DNA of 64,000 bases from Megalonaias nervosa (GCA_016617855.1 JAECUM010003211.1:1-64000), one strand, 5' to 3'. Shown: positions 34,901-49,900, counted from the first letter of the stretch. The notes: a model not told the origin generated them from the sequence alone. Numbers and translations: made by a program.

Positions 34901-37900
34901 AATCCATGATACTTGATTTTTAAAAAAATAAGTGTCTGGGCATTCTCTTTACTCAAAAAGCTTATATGAAAACGATAAAGAAAATATTCAATTGTATCTA
35001 TGTGTGACTATTTGACACAGAAGCTCTCTTCCTTTTTTCCAAAGTAAGTTTTTATTGGAACAGCCAATCAGAAAGCAACAGGCTGGTAGTTTTATTTTTT
35101 GTCAGACTAGTAGTTTTCATAATTGTAATAGCCTGATGGCAGTTTAATCTCAGTATGATGTGAAATATTTTTGTGTGAAAGACTAGTGAAGATTCAGCAG
35201 GACAAGTGAATTTCTCAATCTGCTAGTTCTTTTGGCTACAAATAAATTTATATTAAAGTCTAGCCTGCCATACACATGTGGTAGTCCAAAAATGAAGTAT
35301 TGCATCAGCAAGTACATATTGTGGGCTGAGTTGGTAACATTTTTTAAAAAATCGGGGTACACTTGCTCAGTCATTCCACAAACACTTTCCTGGTGCTTTT
35401 TTATTACTTCATCAGAGGCCACATATTATGGTATCTTTTTAATTGATCTGGAGGAAACTTAGCAGCTTTAAACTGTTACTTTTGCAATCCCAGAGATATT
35501 TGGTATTATTGTCAGACTGGAGAGGAAATTTGAGGAACCCTTCCCCACCATCTATCAAAGCTAGACCCTAGATTCTATAAAGCTATTACATCAAAAGAAT
35601 CAAGCAAATATAGCTAAGTTGGAAGAGGAAATGTGATTTAAATCACAAAAAAACCCACAGAAAACAAACTTTGCAAGTTAGAGAATAACCTTTTAATAGC
35701 TACAAATCTGAAACCTCAGTGTATTTTACAGTGGAATTAACATGATCTGTTTCTTTTACAGTCATAAATAATTTTCTCTGAACATGGCTTAAATCTGACT
35801 CCTGATTGTAATATTCAATTTAAATCTGACTCCTAATTGTAATACTCAATTTAAATTTGACTCCTGATTGTAATACTCAAATTAAATTGGACTCCTGATT
35901 GTAATACTCAGTGTATTTTGCAATGAGATCATGTAATTTACATTGACGCCAATTTTACATGAAGGATATACACCTTTTTCATGAAATAAAATAAGCAAAG
36001 ACAGAAGTTTATATAGGTCATGTTACAATTTGTAAAGAAATGGTGTCTTATTTCCATATTCCATGCAGATGAATATCTTATATGATCAAAGATTTATTTT
36101 AAATATATCATTAGAACAAGACTATCTACGTTTATATGAGGGAGTTCATTCATTCCACTGAAGATCACTGTATTGATGGGTGGGTGGAATCCAGTTTAAA
36201 ATGTCCATTCAGGTCCTTGAAGGATGCTATCTACCCCCCATCAATGGGTTTAATGGATGTGGGTCCCTTGGATGGCTAAGTTATCTAAGGCAGTTGCATT
36301 TACAAATCACATCTCACCTCTGTCCTTGTGAATTTGAGTCTCAGTTCGACTAATGTGAGTATGTGAGAAAACGTGCCAGTATCTTCCCATGGGTCAGTGA
36401 TTCTTCCAAGGTTCTTCTGCCAAATATTCTGGTCTCTACATATAGCCTACCATGTGCTGTAAAATGGCATTAAACATGCAAAACCAAACCTTTGGTGAAT
36501 GTATGTGCATGATTTGACTGAGGTAAGATGTGATCTATCATGAGGAGTACATTTCAGTCACCTGGCCACCCATGGCCTTGTGACTGAAAGAAGAAAAATG
36601 TTTTGTACACAGTGACTTGAGATCTACATCACAGACTGTGATTAAACTTTATGCATGGCTGGAATAATGAATGAGCCTATTGATTTTAGGAACAGAATGT
36701 TATGGTCATTGTGACTAAAAGGAAAAAAAATGGATTTTGTAAAATAACATTAGTTGTAAACCACTTACCTTGATCAAAGTTTGGAGGGCTTGCATTAACG
36801 GTTTAAAAGAGTTTCTTGACTTTGGAGTCAAAGGGTTAAGTTCATTGTGGCTCAAGTAACATGGGGTTTGCAGAATGACATTTATTCTAGAGTTAGTTCC
36901 TGCTTTAACTTTGTGTATGACTTACACTTAGATTAATTTAGAAATTGGGGTCTAGTGGTCATGGTAAATCTAATTTTAAAAAAATGATTTCTGCAGAGTA
37001 ACTTTAGTTAAAGACTGCTTACCTTGACTAAAGGTCCATTGAGACTCACTGGTTAATAATTTCCTAAGTCAAAATGCCTTACATGTTCCTACACGGAGGA
37101 CTAGAAACCACAGGTGGGCATATAATGTGCTGTTCACTGTACTCTTGCTTAATATGCAGGTTTTCCGGTACCTGAAGATGTTTGACAAAAGGGCGGGTTT
37201 TGAAGTGCTGCCTTGCTACAGATACTCTATGGAAGGCCAAGTAGGAGGGAAGATCTGTGCAACCAGACAGTGGTGAGAAAAAATGTTACTTCATATTTCA
37301 CCTGTATTAGTAGATAGGGATATACCCGGTATGCAATAGTTATCTCCCCTTTCCAACTGCAGCAATGATGTCATTGTTAGGATTTGTTCATAATATCCTC
37401 ATCTCTCTACATGCAAGTCAGATTACTTCAACTCCTCAGTATTTGAAAGAAACTGAGGTAACTGTAGTGATACATTCCAGATTGGTAGGTGTTTGAATGA
37501 TGAATATCAGGTCAGATGTCCAAAGAACAGATCCTCATAAAGTGATAGGCATTGAAAATAATATTAAATGACATTCCAACCACCAGTAAAATACTTGAAC
37601 TTTTAAATGTTATTCTAGCAATCTTTGAATGATAAAAATAAAAGATATCATTCTGTTTCAGTTGCATTGGTTATTGCTTACGCATTACATCGCACTATCT
37701 GCATGCCATTCTGCCATTTTACTCTGTTGTGTGTTTGAGGCGGAGCACACCTCTTTGAACTGAGACAGTCATAGTATTTATGCCCTCCCACCGACTGTCA
37801 GTTGCCACACGTATCTCAAAGTGCAAACACCTTGCCTCACTGATTTTATTCTAGCGTTGAAAGCAGTGCTCCTTTGTTCAACATGAAGCTGAAATGCAAG

Positions 37901-40900
37901 CCAACTACATGGACTAAATGTGGTGCTGAACCAAAGAAGCAGCAGTCTGTACTAACTCTGCAGGAAAAAGTAGTTGTTCTGAAATTTTGAAAAAAGGTAT
38001 GTTGGTCTCAAACGTGGCACACAAATTTGTCCACAATGATTAAACCATCTGTGCCTTCAAAGTTCGAGAGAAGGAAATTTAACAGTTCATTACTTCGAGT
38101 GCTCCCATAACTGCCAAAGTGATGAGTCATGTGCGTGATAAAACTCTAGTTAAGAATGAAAAAGCATTAAACTTATGGCTCGAGGATATGAAGCGGAAGC
38201 ATATGCCTGTTGATGACACTGTTGCGAGAAAAAGTTCTTAGCCTTTACACTCAGTTCAAGCTTCCTGCAGAAGAGGGAGAGGCTTCTGGTTCTAAGGAAA
38301 ATGAGTACATTCATATCACAGGGTATATACAAAAACATGTAGAGTACTTTATTGTCGATTTAAGGGAATTTAAAGATTAATTCTGACTTTACATGAGTTT
38401 GCGTCCATCTTTGGAATATACCCCTCACATAAGATGCGATACTACTGTATATACTCTAAAAATAATATATGCTTAATGGCAGTTCAGAATGGCCTATTTA
38501 CATTCAATGTCTTTTTCCAATATGTGGTACAAAAGACTGATCATATTCTGATTATGTTAAGATTTAGTTATAATTTTGTAACTTCATTCACAGAGACGGT
38601 ATAGTTTTCAGGCAAGGCAGTGTTTGGTGGAATTTTATGTTGCAGTGTTGTCCCTGGACTGTCAGATAAGACTGGGTGTAGTTTTCATATCAGGGCACTT
38701 GAAGCAGGGGGTTTTGAGTGCCCATGTTGCTGTGTTGTCCCTTGACTGTCAGATAAGGCAGGGTATAGTCTTCATATGAGGGTACTTGAAACAGGGCAAA
38801 ACCATTTCCCAGGACAAAACTGCTCAGTGTATGGGCAATGAGTACAGCACACAGTTGTTAACATTTCTTGCAGTGCATGGGCAATGAGTACAACACACAG
38901 TTGTTAGCATTTCTTGCAGTGCATGGGCAATGAGTACAACACACAGATTTTAGCATTTCTTGCAGTGCATGAGCAATGAGTACAACACAGTTGTTAGCAT
39001 TTCTTGCAGTGCATGGGCAAGAAGTACAACACACAGTTGTTAGCATTTCTTGCAGTGTATGGGCAAAGAGTACAACATAGTTGTTAGCATTTATTGCAAT
39101 GCATGGGCAATGAGTACAACACACAGTTGTTTGCATTTCTTGCTTTTTCATGGGCAATAAGTGCAACACATGGTTGTTAGCATTTCTTGCTTTTTCATGG
39201 GCAATAAACAGAACACATGGTTGTTAGCATGTCGTGCTTTTTGATGGGCAATAAGTGCAACACATGGTTTATTATCATTAATATTGTGTTTTGGAGGTTT
39301 AGCACCACTCATTGATAAATACTGTATATTGATTCTGTCAGATGCTCTTAGGAGGTTTTACTCCACTCATTGACTAATATTGTATGATGAATCTACATGA
39401 TGCTCTTAGCAGGTCTCACACCATTTGTTATCATCAGTATGTGTTTTTGGAGGTCTTGGATCACTCATTGATAAGTATTGTATGATAATTCTGCGAGGGG
39501 TCTTTCAGGAGGTCTCACACCACTCATTGATAAATATTGTATGATGATCCTGTGAGATGCTTGTTGGAGGTCTCACTCCAATTATTATCATTAATGCTAT
39601 GTTTAATGGATGTCACAGATTATTCATAGGCATAAAATGGCCCCATGGGACACATCCCACTGGTCTTTTATGTGCAAATTGAGAATGTTTGGATGGTTAT
39701 CCATATCGTCGTTGGTAGTTAGATGGGACCATACTTATAGATGAAAGGGTGGCAAAAGTTCTCGGTACCTCAAGCAAAGGATACGCTAGAAGCTGCATCC
39801 TTGAAGAGCAGGATAATGACCTGCAAATTCTTGGTGGGCTTTTTCAGGTTAATGTTCCACACCGTATTGCTTTTATGAGTTGCCACTTTGCCTCAGGACT
39901 TGGGTCTAGAGATAAAATGAGGCTGTCATTATGTGATACTTGAGCAACAAAGTTAACATGAGAATATACGTAGAATATACCCTCAAATGTGCTCTCAAAT
40001 GGCACTTAAAGTAGGCAACCTCTGAGAAACAGATGTTAAGACTATCCAAGGCTATGCGGATGTTAACTCTCTCCATTTCGTTACAGTAGAGTGCAACCAT
40101 GGGGTAATATTTGCTTCTTAATTGAAGTGGAGCTCCTATGAGTTCTAATGGTGAATGTTGTATTAACTAATCCTCTAGCTGGGGCAATATGCTTAAAAAC
40201 TGTGACACCACCAGACCCATGACTCACGCTGGCCTGCAGGAGATCATTTATACATCTGGGTGGTACATTATGTTGATTGGCCTGAGTAACAACAATTTCT
40301 AGGTGATTGATATGAGAACTGGTAGTGCTGTGATCTCTATTGTAACAATACCTGGAAAGATCCTATAGGACTCCATTATGGTCTGTACATTACCTATAAT
40401 CTGTTTGTTGGATGGTGACATTTAAGATCACCAATGCCTCCTTTTGCATTCAACTCTCAATGAAACTTTCATCTTCGTTTGGTCTCAAGGGAAATTTATT
40501 CATAACTGTTACATACATTGGATATGACCTACAGACATTTTTAAATATCCCACAGCTCTATGTACATCTCAAGCAGATCAGCACAGAGTAATCCAGACCT
40601 GCCAACCATTATGATTTTGCCTTAAGTCTTGTGAAAATAACCCTTAAAATATTGCCTTAAGGAGTAAAAGCAAAAACTACAGAAACATGATTGTTGCGGT
40701 AAAATCCAGATAATTGGCTCCTCTGTGTTTGATTAGTGAAGTTAGTTAGGCAACCAGACTAACTTTTCAGAAATATCATCAACACTTTACACTGTACATA
40801 TGTTTTCATGAAAAGCATCTGCATCATCAAACGGTTGATTATATATTTTTTTAAAAATGGCATCCAGCCAGCAATATATGTTGAAGATGAAAAGGAAAAT

Positions 40901-43900
40901 GAACTTAAATAACAACTGTTTGTAATCAGTACAGACAAATAAAAAGCAATATTCAGATTCTTGTGAATAAAAGTAAGAAGGGCTACAGTTACATTTATTG
41001 GATGTAACATTTTAATTTGAGTATGTCTTGTGGCAGGAGATGAAATGGAAAATAAATTCCAAGAATTACATCAAGTTGAGAGATAGCGACAAACCATTGA
41101 GTTGCATTGGGTGTGAAACTGAAGTTTGTGCAACTGGACTAGAGGCAAATAAGATCTAGTGTACTTTACTGACTTTTTAATTGAACATAATGTTTGCCAT
41201 AGCTGCATCAGTTTTGAATACCAAACTTTTTAAACACGTTTTCCAACTTACAATAGCAGTACATGATATTTTGTTACAATGTACTGAAAACTGGTGAAAC
41301 TTATGGACAAAATCAACTGCCTTTCTGAGATGGTCTTGTTAAGGTTGGCAGATCTGGGTAATCTGGTAGATGGATACCTGAGGACTCTTTTAGAAATGAT
41401 CATGGTGTGAGATGAAAAATATGGCATGACTGTGGTCTTAAACTGAGTTAACAGAAAAGAGCGAAAACCATGAAGTTTAGTAAAATTCAACAAATATTTT
41501 TTTTCCCCAAGAATACAAAGTGAACATTTAAAAAGAATTTAAAATACTGTGAATTAAATCTGAAATAGTCCTAAAAGTTCTTTCAAACGTCCAAAAGTAT
41601 AGAGTATTCTGAATGAATTCCATTGGTGTTCTGGGTGAATTGCAGTTTTGAATGTCCTGATGTACCAATAGCCTGGTATAGTGCTGATGTGCTAATAGTC
41701 TTGATGTATCAGTGATATAATCCAAAATGTCTCTAAATAAATTCACAGTAATCCCAAAATAGTGATTTAGCCTGAAAGTATTATTGAGCACTTTGTAATT
41801 CCAGTGAATAATTTAAATAAATAAATCCTCTCAAAAATTAAAACTGAAAACAGCTAAGAGACTGATTCCACTTCAGATGTTAAGATAGGAATGAGTAATT
41901 TTAATATAAACAGCCCTAATATAAAAACCTATATACACAATTAGAGGACCAAGATGAGGGTAATCTTAATGGAAATTGTAAACATAATTTGTTTCTAGAA
42001 TTTTCAGAGGTCATTATCAAGTCAGTATCTAGAACTTGAAACAAAGTAAACATGTTTACCCAATATGACATTAGTCATTTAGGCCTAAATGCCTACGTTT
42101 ATTTATGGACCAAGGTCAATCGCATAATACAGATTAAATATACATAACAGTATGCTTAATCATGCAACATCTCTTTTACTGACACCGCTGCTGGTGTAAT
42201 CTTTGCAATGATGACCTCCAAGAGGTAAACATATGCATTGTAATGCACAACACAACCCAATTTATCTATTGAATTGCCCAATAATGCTTGACATAGAGGA
42301 AAAGAAACCTTAATCAAAATGTTGCTTGCCAGGCCCGGTTACTTCAGAGATAAGGAAACACTGAAAACCTTTGCACCATTTACGGGAACCGTTACTGAAG
42401 ATTTATTGGGGGGTGGATATAAGATCATAACTTAGGATCCCCTGTTGATGTAATCACCATGGTCTATGATAGTGCGGTCTTAGATGTAATCACCATGCAG
42501 GGCCTCTGATGGAAATATATTTGGATCCACTTTTCAGCCATGATGCAGGGACTTAAATATATGCGTAATATTATATTGACCCTATTTTTAATCTATATAA
42601 ACATGACAATAAAACAGTTTTTACATGTTTTTATTACATTTCAGAGCACAAGAATAATTATTAATAAATATAACAGTACCATTATATACACGTGAAGTTC
42701 AATGTATAGCATATGAAAAGCAAGAATGAATAAAAAATATTCCTTTATAACAGATAATACAAAATACTGCTTTGCCATTATGAACAATGTCACTGACACC
42801 TCATCAATATCTGCCTCATTTTTTTTCCCAGACCATTCCTTAAATGCCTTCCTGAAATCAAAATTCTCAACAATGGGCCCATCAATAGAAATTCTCATTA
42901 AATTTTTCAGAGTAGATATACCCATAGAATTTCAAAAGTTTGTTTTGATGACAGATTCTGGTGACTGAACCCCTTCTCACAGTCTGCAGTAGAAATAGAG
43001 GCAACAAGTAACCAGGTAGCTGTCTCAGATGCAGCTGGATATAAATCTTTGTTTTCAGAGCTAGATTAGCCATATTCTCTGTGCTTGATACAGACTTGTA
43101 TTACTAAGTAAATTTTAAATTTTTCATTGATATAATCGACTTGGGCCCTTTACAATCAATAACTGCATCCTTGTAGCAGCATTGTGTTACTCAGTTAAGT
43201 TCAGACCACAAAAACATGCTATCTAAGTGAATAATTCCTAAAACACCAAGGAGTCCCAAGTGTGTCTCACACACACAGTTTTCAATGAACATAAATTAAC
43301 AACATGTGCAAATTACACCAAATCTTTTTGCTGACCTGTTCAACAATAGAGTATATCTCCCGGTCATTCATTATTTCCTACTAATCACAATTAATTGCTC
43401 CTCAAAACTGAACGACAGCTTGCATGTAGCTGCAATTATGTTTGAATAATGTCTTATTCATCATCTACCAACATGATCCACTGACTGCCGCAGATAGTGA
43501 AAACAGGTATTAAGTGGCTCAAGTCACATATATCAATGAAAAATTTAAAATTTACTTTATAAACATTTGTTGCCAGCAACTTTCGCCAGTCAGTAGAAAA
43601 TGTCACCACATTCAAGATTCTTTCACATTTGGCAACAAATGCAAAGCCTAGTGGAAGCCCTGCCATGGTCTGTGTTAGTGCAGTCTCAGATGTAATCACC
43701 ATGGTCTATGTTAGTGCAGTCTCAGATGTAATCACCATGGTCTGTGTTAGTGCAGTCTCAGCTGTAATCATCATGGTCTATGTTAGTGCAATCTCAGATG
43801 TAATCACCATGGTCTATGTTAGTGCAGTCTCAGATATAATCACCATGGTCTATGTTAGTGGGATGTATAAGATGTAATCACCATGGTCTGTATTAGTGCA

Positions 43901-46900
43901 GTCTCAGATGTAATCACCATGGTCTATGTTAATGCAGTTTCAGATGTAATCATCATGGTCTTAGTGCAGTCTCAGATGTAATCACCATGGTCTGTGTTAG
44001 TGCAGTCTCAGATGTAATCACCATGGTCTATGTTAGTGCAGTCTCAGATGTAATCACCATGGTCTATGTTAGTGCGATCTCAGATGTAATCACCATGGTC
44101 TATGTTAGTACGGTCACATATAATAACCATGGTCTATGTTAGTGGGATGTATAAGATGTAATTACCATGGTCTGTGTTAGTGCAGTCTCAGATGTAATCA
44201 CCATGGTTTATGTTAGTGCAGTCTCAGATGTAATCACCATGGTCTGTGTTAGTGTGGTCTCAGATATAATCACCATGGTCTGTGTTAGTGGGATGTATAA
44301 GATGTAATCACCATGGTCTGTATTAGTGCAGTCTCAGATGTAATCACCATGGTCTATGTTAATGCAGTCTCAGATGTAATCATCATGGTCTTAGTGCAGT
44401 CTCAGATGTAATCACCATGGTCTGTGTTAGTGCAGTCTCAGATATAATCACCATGGTCTATATTAGTGTGGTCTCAGATATAATCACCATGGTCTATGTT
44501 AGTGGGATGTATAGGACAGCCACTGGCAATATTCTCATTGGTATAAACAGAGATATAGCATTGTCTACATTTCCAACCAACATGACACCGCTCCGGTGAC
44601 CTAGTGGTAGAGCATCCACCTCGGATGTGGGAGGTCACAGGTTTGAACCCTGGCTGAGTCATACCAAAGACTTTAAAAATGGTACTAACTGCTGCCATGC
44701 TTGGCGCTCAGTATTAAGAGGTTAGTGTTAGGACTGGGCAACCTGGTGTCAGGATAATGTGACTGGGTGGGACATCATGCTACATGTCTGTTGCATGATG
44801 CCCCAGTGCTAAACATCACTATAAACTGTCACACTGCAGACATTGTAGCGATATGACTGAAAAATTGTTAAAGCTACATTAAAAAATCTAAATCAGACAC
44901 ACAATCCAACCAACATGACCACTGCAAATGGTAAAATACGACTCTTTTGGCATATTGTTGAATGGAATACAAACGACTGGTATTCTTTCTCTCCCCCATC
45001 ATTTGATACCCAATAGGTCAACTTCCATTTGTTTATGAGGGGGCCCCATTTGCTGTACTGGGTGAGCAGCATCCCTAATGTGTGGATGCAAAACTTTTTT
45101 TATTAGCTACATAAAGCTACCTTGATTAAAAAGATGGGCCTGGCCATATGTTATCATGCCAAAGCCATTAGATAGACACTTCCTTTACACCATGGTGGAG
45201 TATCTTACTGGTTTGGGTGAAAAAAATGTGTGCCACTTTTGTCTGAAAATGCACCACAAGGATAAGGTGGCTACTATTTCAAAATGGAATTATTCACATC
45301 AACAAGATGCACATTCAGGGCAACAAGGTGCACCTTCAGGGCAACAAGATACACATTCAGGGCAACAAGATGCACCTTCAGGGTGACAAGACACATTCAG
45401 GGTGACAAGATAAACATTCAGGCAACAAGATGCACCTTCAGAGCAACAAGATACACATTCAGGGTGACAAGATGCACCTTCAGGGTGACAAGATGCACCT
45501 TCAGGGTGACAAGATGCACATTCAGGGTGACAAGATATACATTCAGGGTGACAAGATACACTTTCAGGGCAACAAGATGCACCTTCAGGGCAACAAGATA
45601 CACATTTAGGGCAATAAGATGCACCTTCAGGGTGACAAGATACACATTCAGGGCAACAAGGTGCACCTTCAGGGTGACAAGATACACCTTCAGGGTGACA
45701 AGATGCACATTCAGGGTGACAAGAAACACATTCAGGGCAACAAGATGCACCTTCAGGGCAACAAGATACACATTCAGGGCAACAAGATGCACCTTCAGGG
45801 TGACAAGATACACATTCAGGGCAACAAGATGCACCTTCAGGGCAACAAGATACATATTCAAGGCAACAAGGTGCACCTTCAGGGTGACAAGATACACCTT
45901 CAGGGTGACAAGATACACATTCAGGGTGACAAGATGCACTTTCAGGGCAACAAGATACACATTCTGGGCAACAAGATGCACTTTGAGAAAAACATGGTGC
46001 ACCATCGGAGCACCAGGGTGTACTTTAAGGAGGGTAGGCTACATTTCCATTTCATTTTTTTTACAAGGGACAAGACTGGATTGGAGTCATAATTTTCTTA
46101 GTTGGAAATATTTGTTTTACGTTGAGTCTCATTTCCTTTGCCATAGAAGCAGGTATTGTTACCCTTTTATATTTTATGTTTTGTTTTCAACATTGTACCT
46201 TGGTTACATTATTCTTTCTAACAGTATACCTTAGTTACATTTTCATGTATGGCAGTTTTTCTAGCTGGAGGGCCTTCTATCAAAAGGAGGTCAGTGTGAC
46301 CTATACTTCAAGTTTCTAGGACTGCAAATGAAGGGTGGCAAGACATTGATTTTCTGTAACACATTTTAACTTATCATATTTGATCAAAATATATGTACCA
46401 AAGTGACTTTTCTTCCAGGGGCAAAAATGACAAGGTAGAGATGCTTATTGGATGTATAGCTGAGTTGACAAGGCAGGAGGAGGAAGAGTTACTGGTATCA
46501 GGAGAGAATGACTTCAGTGTAATGTTCTCATGCCGTAAGAATTGTGCGCAGCTTTGGCTTGGTCCAGCATCTTTCATCAACCATGACTGCCGGCCAAACT
46601 GCAAGGTATGGATATTGCGTGGTTAGGTTCAAGATAAATCATGGTTTCAGGATTTTTTTCTTGCCAGCAAATTTATTTGAGGCAAGCATGTCACTTTTAG
46701 AAAAACATTCTTGTATTCATCATTGTTCCAGCAGGGATCAAAATTCAGTTTTCTCATTTATTTCCAGTTTTCTTAAACAGTTGCAGGTATAGTCATGAAA
46801 TTTGATGGCAATATTTTTCTTGAAACATGCCATGAGAAAATTTGGTCAAATGACAAACTTTTCACATTTCAATTATTACCTAATGTTTTTGCATTTAGTT

Positions 46901-49900
46901 CAGTTTTCTTGCATTTGAAGTTGTTTAAATTGATTGCTTCATTTATTTTATAAAATAATATTGACACCCACTTAAAGTAACTTTTACATTCCTGCTGTAA
47001 TAACTATTTTAGAATTTTGAACCTTGCAGGATTGGAGTAAGCAAGACAAAGCATTTGTTAGAATGACTGTTGGCATATAGATCTATGTGAATTTCCAAGT
47101 TTGCAAAAGCTGTGTGGCATACTCGCTTATTTTCTGTTTCCTTCAAGAGTGCATTTGCACTGAAACTTGTTTATGTATGTGAACAGAACATCTTTTAATG
47201 TTTTATTAGTTCTGCTGGTCATACACCATAAGAGCTTATGGAATGCCAGTTATTTGATGTCTGTCCATCTGTTAATAAGTTTGTTATTACTATTCCTAAG
47301 CTATTAGGAGGATTGCCAATTAACTTTACTCACACATTCATCCCAAGTGATTCCAGTTTGAGAAGAAATTAAAACAACCATTTTATTCATCAAAGCATAT
47401 GGAAAATTACTTAGTATTTATAAAGATGCTAAACTCACAGTTAAGGAGGGCAGAGGGGCAAATATCTGGGGCTAATTGGTGCCCACATTGAAGAGCTGGG
47501 CATTCATTTAATTGATCAAGTTGGAGCACTGCAACACATATCATGATATACAAGAAAGAATACAAGTCCCTCTAACTGCTGTAAGGCAGCTTTAACTTTA
47601 AATGAGAAGAAGTAACATGACTAATAAATTGTGAGTATGAGTTGATACCACTTTTTCTTTGTTTGAGTCTAAAATTTGGACTTGAGTCTTAGATGTACTC
47701 AACTTGTACTGGGGTATTGATGTGCTCATTGTAGTACAATCCACATAGCTATGTTTTAAGTCAAGACACTTTTGTTCCACTTCCTTGACCTTGGATGCCA
47801 TGCATGTCAATTAATTTCCTGTTTTAACATAATCTCGCACTTGTAATGAAGAACATGTATAAAAACTGCATGGATTGTTATTATTTCCTGAAAAAGCTAA
47901 GTAAATTTGTTTAAATAAATAAGTAAATTGGCAGATACTGAGCCCAACAGTTTTGGTACATGCAGATAAAAAAGAAAATGTACTTTTGTATCATTTGTTG
48001 TTTGCATGATAAGAAAATCTAAATGTTACATGTGCTTATTCATTTCAGTTTGTATCGACTGGAAGGGATACTGCCTGTGTCAAAGTTCTGCGTGATATTG
48101 AGACAAATGAAGAAATCACTTGTTTTTATGGTGAAGACTTTTTTGGAGATGGCAATTGTCTGTGCGAATGTGAAACATGTGAAAGGTAACTCACACTATT
48201 CCCACATTGCAAATTTGTCCATCTGTCATTCCTTCCAGTTATATTTTGCTTTTAGGTCAGTTTTTGGGCACTGTGGTGGGTCAATTGTGTTTCATGTGTA
48301 CATTTCTAATTATTAAAAGATAGTTAAAAATTTTAAGCATCATGATTTGATTTTGAATTTAGTATAATTATGAATTTGACAGTCTCTTTATTCAACAATC
48401 ACATGTGATGGTATGAAAAAGGAACACTAAAGTGGAAGTGAGTGAAAAAGAAGAAACACAAATTTGGTCATATTGAACTAGAAGAGTTGAACTTTAGCAT
48501 TAAACTGCATAATACACTGAAAATATCAGTTGATGTCAGTTTTATCATTATGGATGTTTACTTGTGAAATGTTGGAATACCATAATGATGGTAAGTCCTG
48601 GAACACCCTTAATTATTTGCAAAAATAATTTTTTATGACCTATACAAATTGGGACATGAAATTATAGCAACTTTTTCATGTTTTATAAGTCTTGAGACAC
48701 ATTTTTTCTACTGAACACTTTACATGTAACTTTATCGATCGTAACATTGTTAAAACAAAAAAGACATTGGAATTGTTTAGGGACTATCATTATGAATTAT
48801 AAGATGGAAATGTTATAAACTAATATAAATTGTGTGAACAATTAATAAATTAATTTTCATCAAGTTTTCTCATCATTTCATCCTATTTCAACTATCTCTA
48901 ATGTCTTCAGATGGTGACAAGCATTGCACATTATCACCTTATTAACAGTAACTTCTCCCATTTTTTGCTCAGGTTTATTATTGTCAGTTTATGCATTGCT
49001 GCATTAAAATTTTTTAAAGTCACCAATAATTACATTTTATGCCTTGAAGATCTAAATACTTAACTCATTAAAATGTAGTGCCAGTATTAAAACAACGAAA
49101 ATAGTGTTTGGTTCACCACTAGAATTATAGTGACCTTGTTTACAACATGGCCTCACTGCATGTATGATGAAAATTTTAATTTGCACAGATTGAGGTACAT
49201 ATCTTGGATTTAAATCATAGACACCACTGCAGTAAACTTCAGTAATTTCTAAATATAGTAAAGAAAGGGGTACTAGCATTGCCTTTGGACAAATGCCTTC
49301 CTTTGCCCAAACCAGTTTGAGGGTTTAAACAAATAACTGGCTTGGATTTCTCACAAAAGACAAATCCACCAGTTATAATCAAAAGGAGAGACTGAAGCAA
49401 CTAGCATGTCATAATCAAAAGTGGAATTAATAACTTTTAGAAAATTATTATTTTGTGTTAAGCTGAAGCAAAAAAACGCTACAGTGGATCAGTAATGATC
49501 TAGTCAGAATTTTAATCTTTATTATGGTCATTCTTTAGTGAATATGTGACAATTACTTGAATATATGTAGTTATGTGCCTAATATGTTTATAAACATTCA
49601 GTGAATTTGTCTTTTGACATGGATTGTGTCACTGTATATAATCCCTTATATCACTGAAAAACAGTCAATCTTGAGCACTTGAAACAAAGTAAATAAAACA
49701 GCAGTGGACGTGTAGCTAAAATGTGATCTGGAAGAATGAGATTTGGTTAAATAAAGCAAAATCTGTATGTAAAAGTTTTGGAATATTTAGGAAGCATGAT
49801 CTGCACCATGTAAATACTTTATACTATTGTACAGGTCTCCTGGTAAACTCTTCAGTCTCTTGTGATTTATGAAGTCTTTATAAATCAGAAAATATGCACA

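Larger units (their letters stand above)
32995..37159. other. KMT5B intron 2 (4.2 kb)
   Basis: Contains short tandem repeats at 35790-35915, SINE-A copy 4 at 36262-36480, and diffuse repeats with gtcattgtgactaaaagg-type words from 36690 to 37110. No additional exon is supported. Confidence 0.75.
37273..46418. other. KMT5B intron 3 (9.1 kb)
   Basis: The largest intron. It holds a Tigger-like remnant, 46-bp and 58-bp arrays, a dispersed repeat, the 36-bp array, SINE-B copy 2 and the 21-bp array. The stretches 39600-41425 and 42140-43660 show no recognised exon or element apart from two stray 36-bp units near 42440-42500. Confidence 0.8.

Noticed and set aside
39749..39943. Extra KMT5B exon or nested gene in intron 3
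   Set aside because: Inserting it would break the phase match of exons 3 and 4. No family is recognised and no splice sites flank it.
43629..43877. 82-codon frame with a 12-residue repeat
   Set aside because: Translation of the 36-bp minisatellite inside a KMT5B intron.
44587..44660. Functional tRNA gene
   Set aside because: The tRNA-like sequence is the head of SINE-B, with the same body following in three places and target-site duplications around the whole unit.
45284..46234. 316-codon open frame and its 195-codon antisense partner
   Set aside because: Both exist only because the 21-bp minisatellite has a period divisible by three. Neither has splice sites or non-repeat coding sequence.
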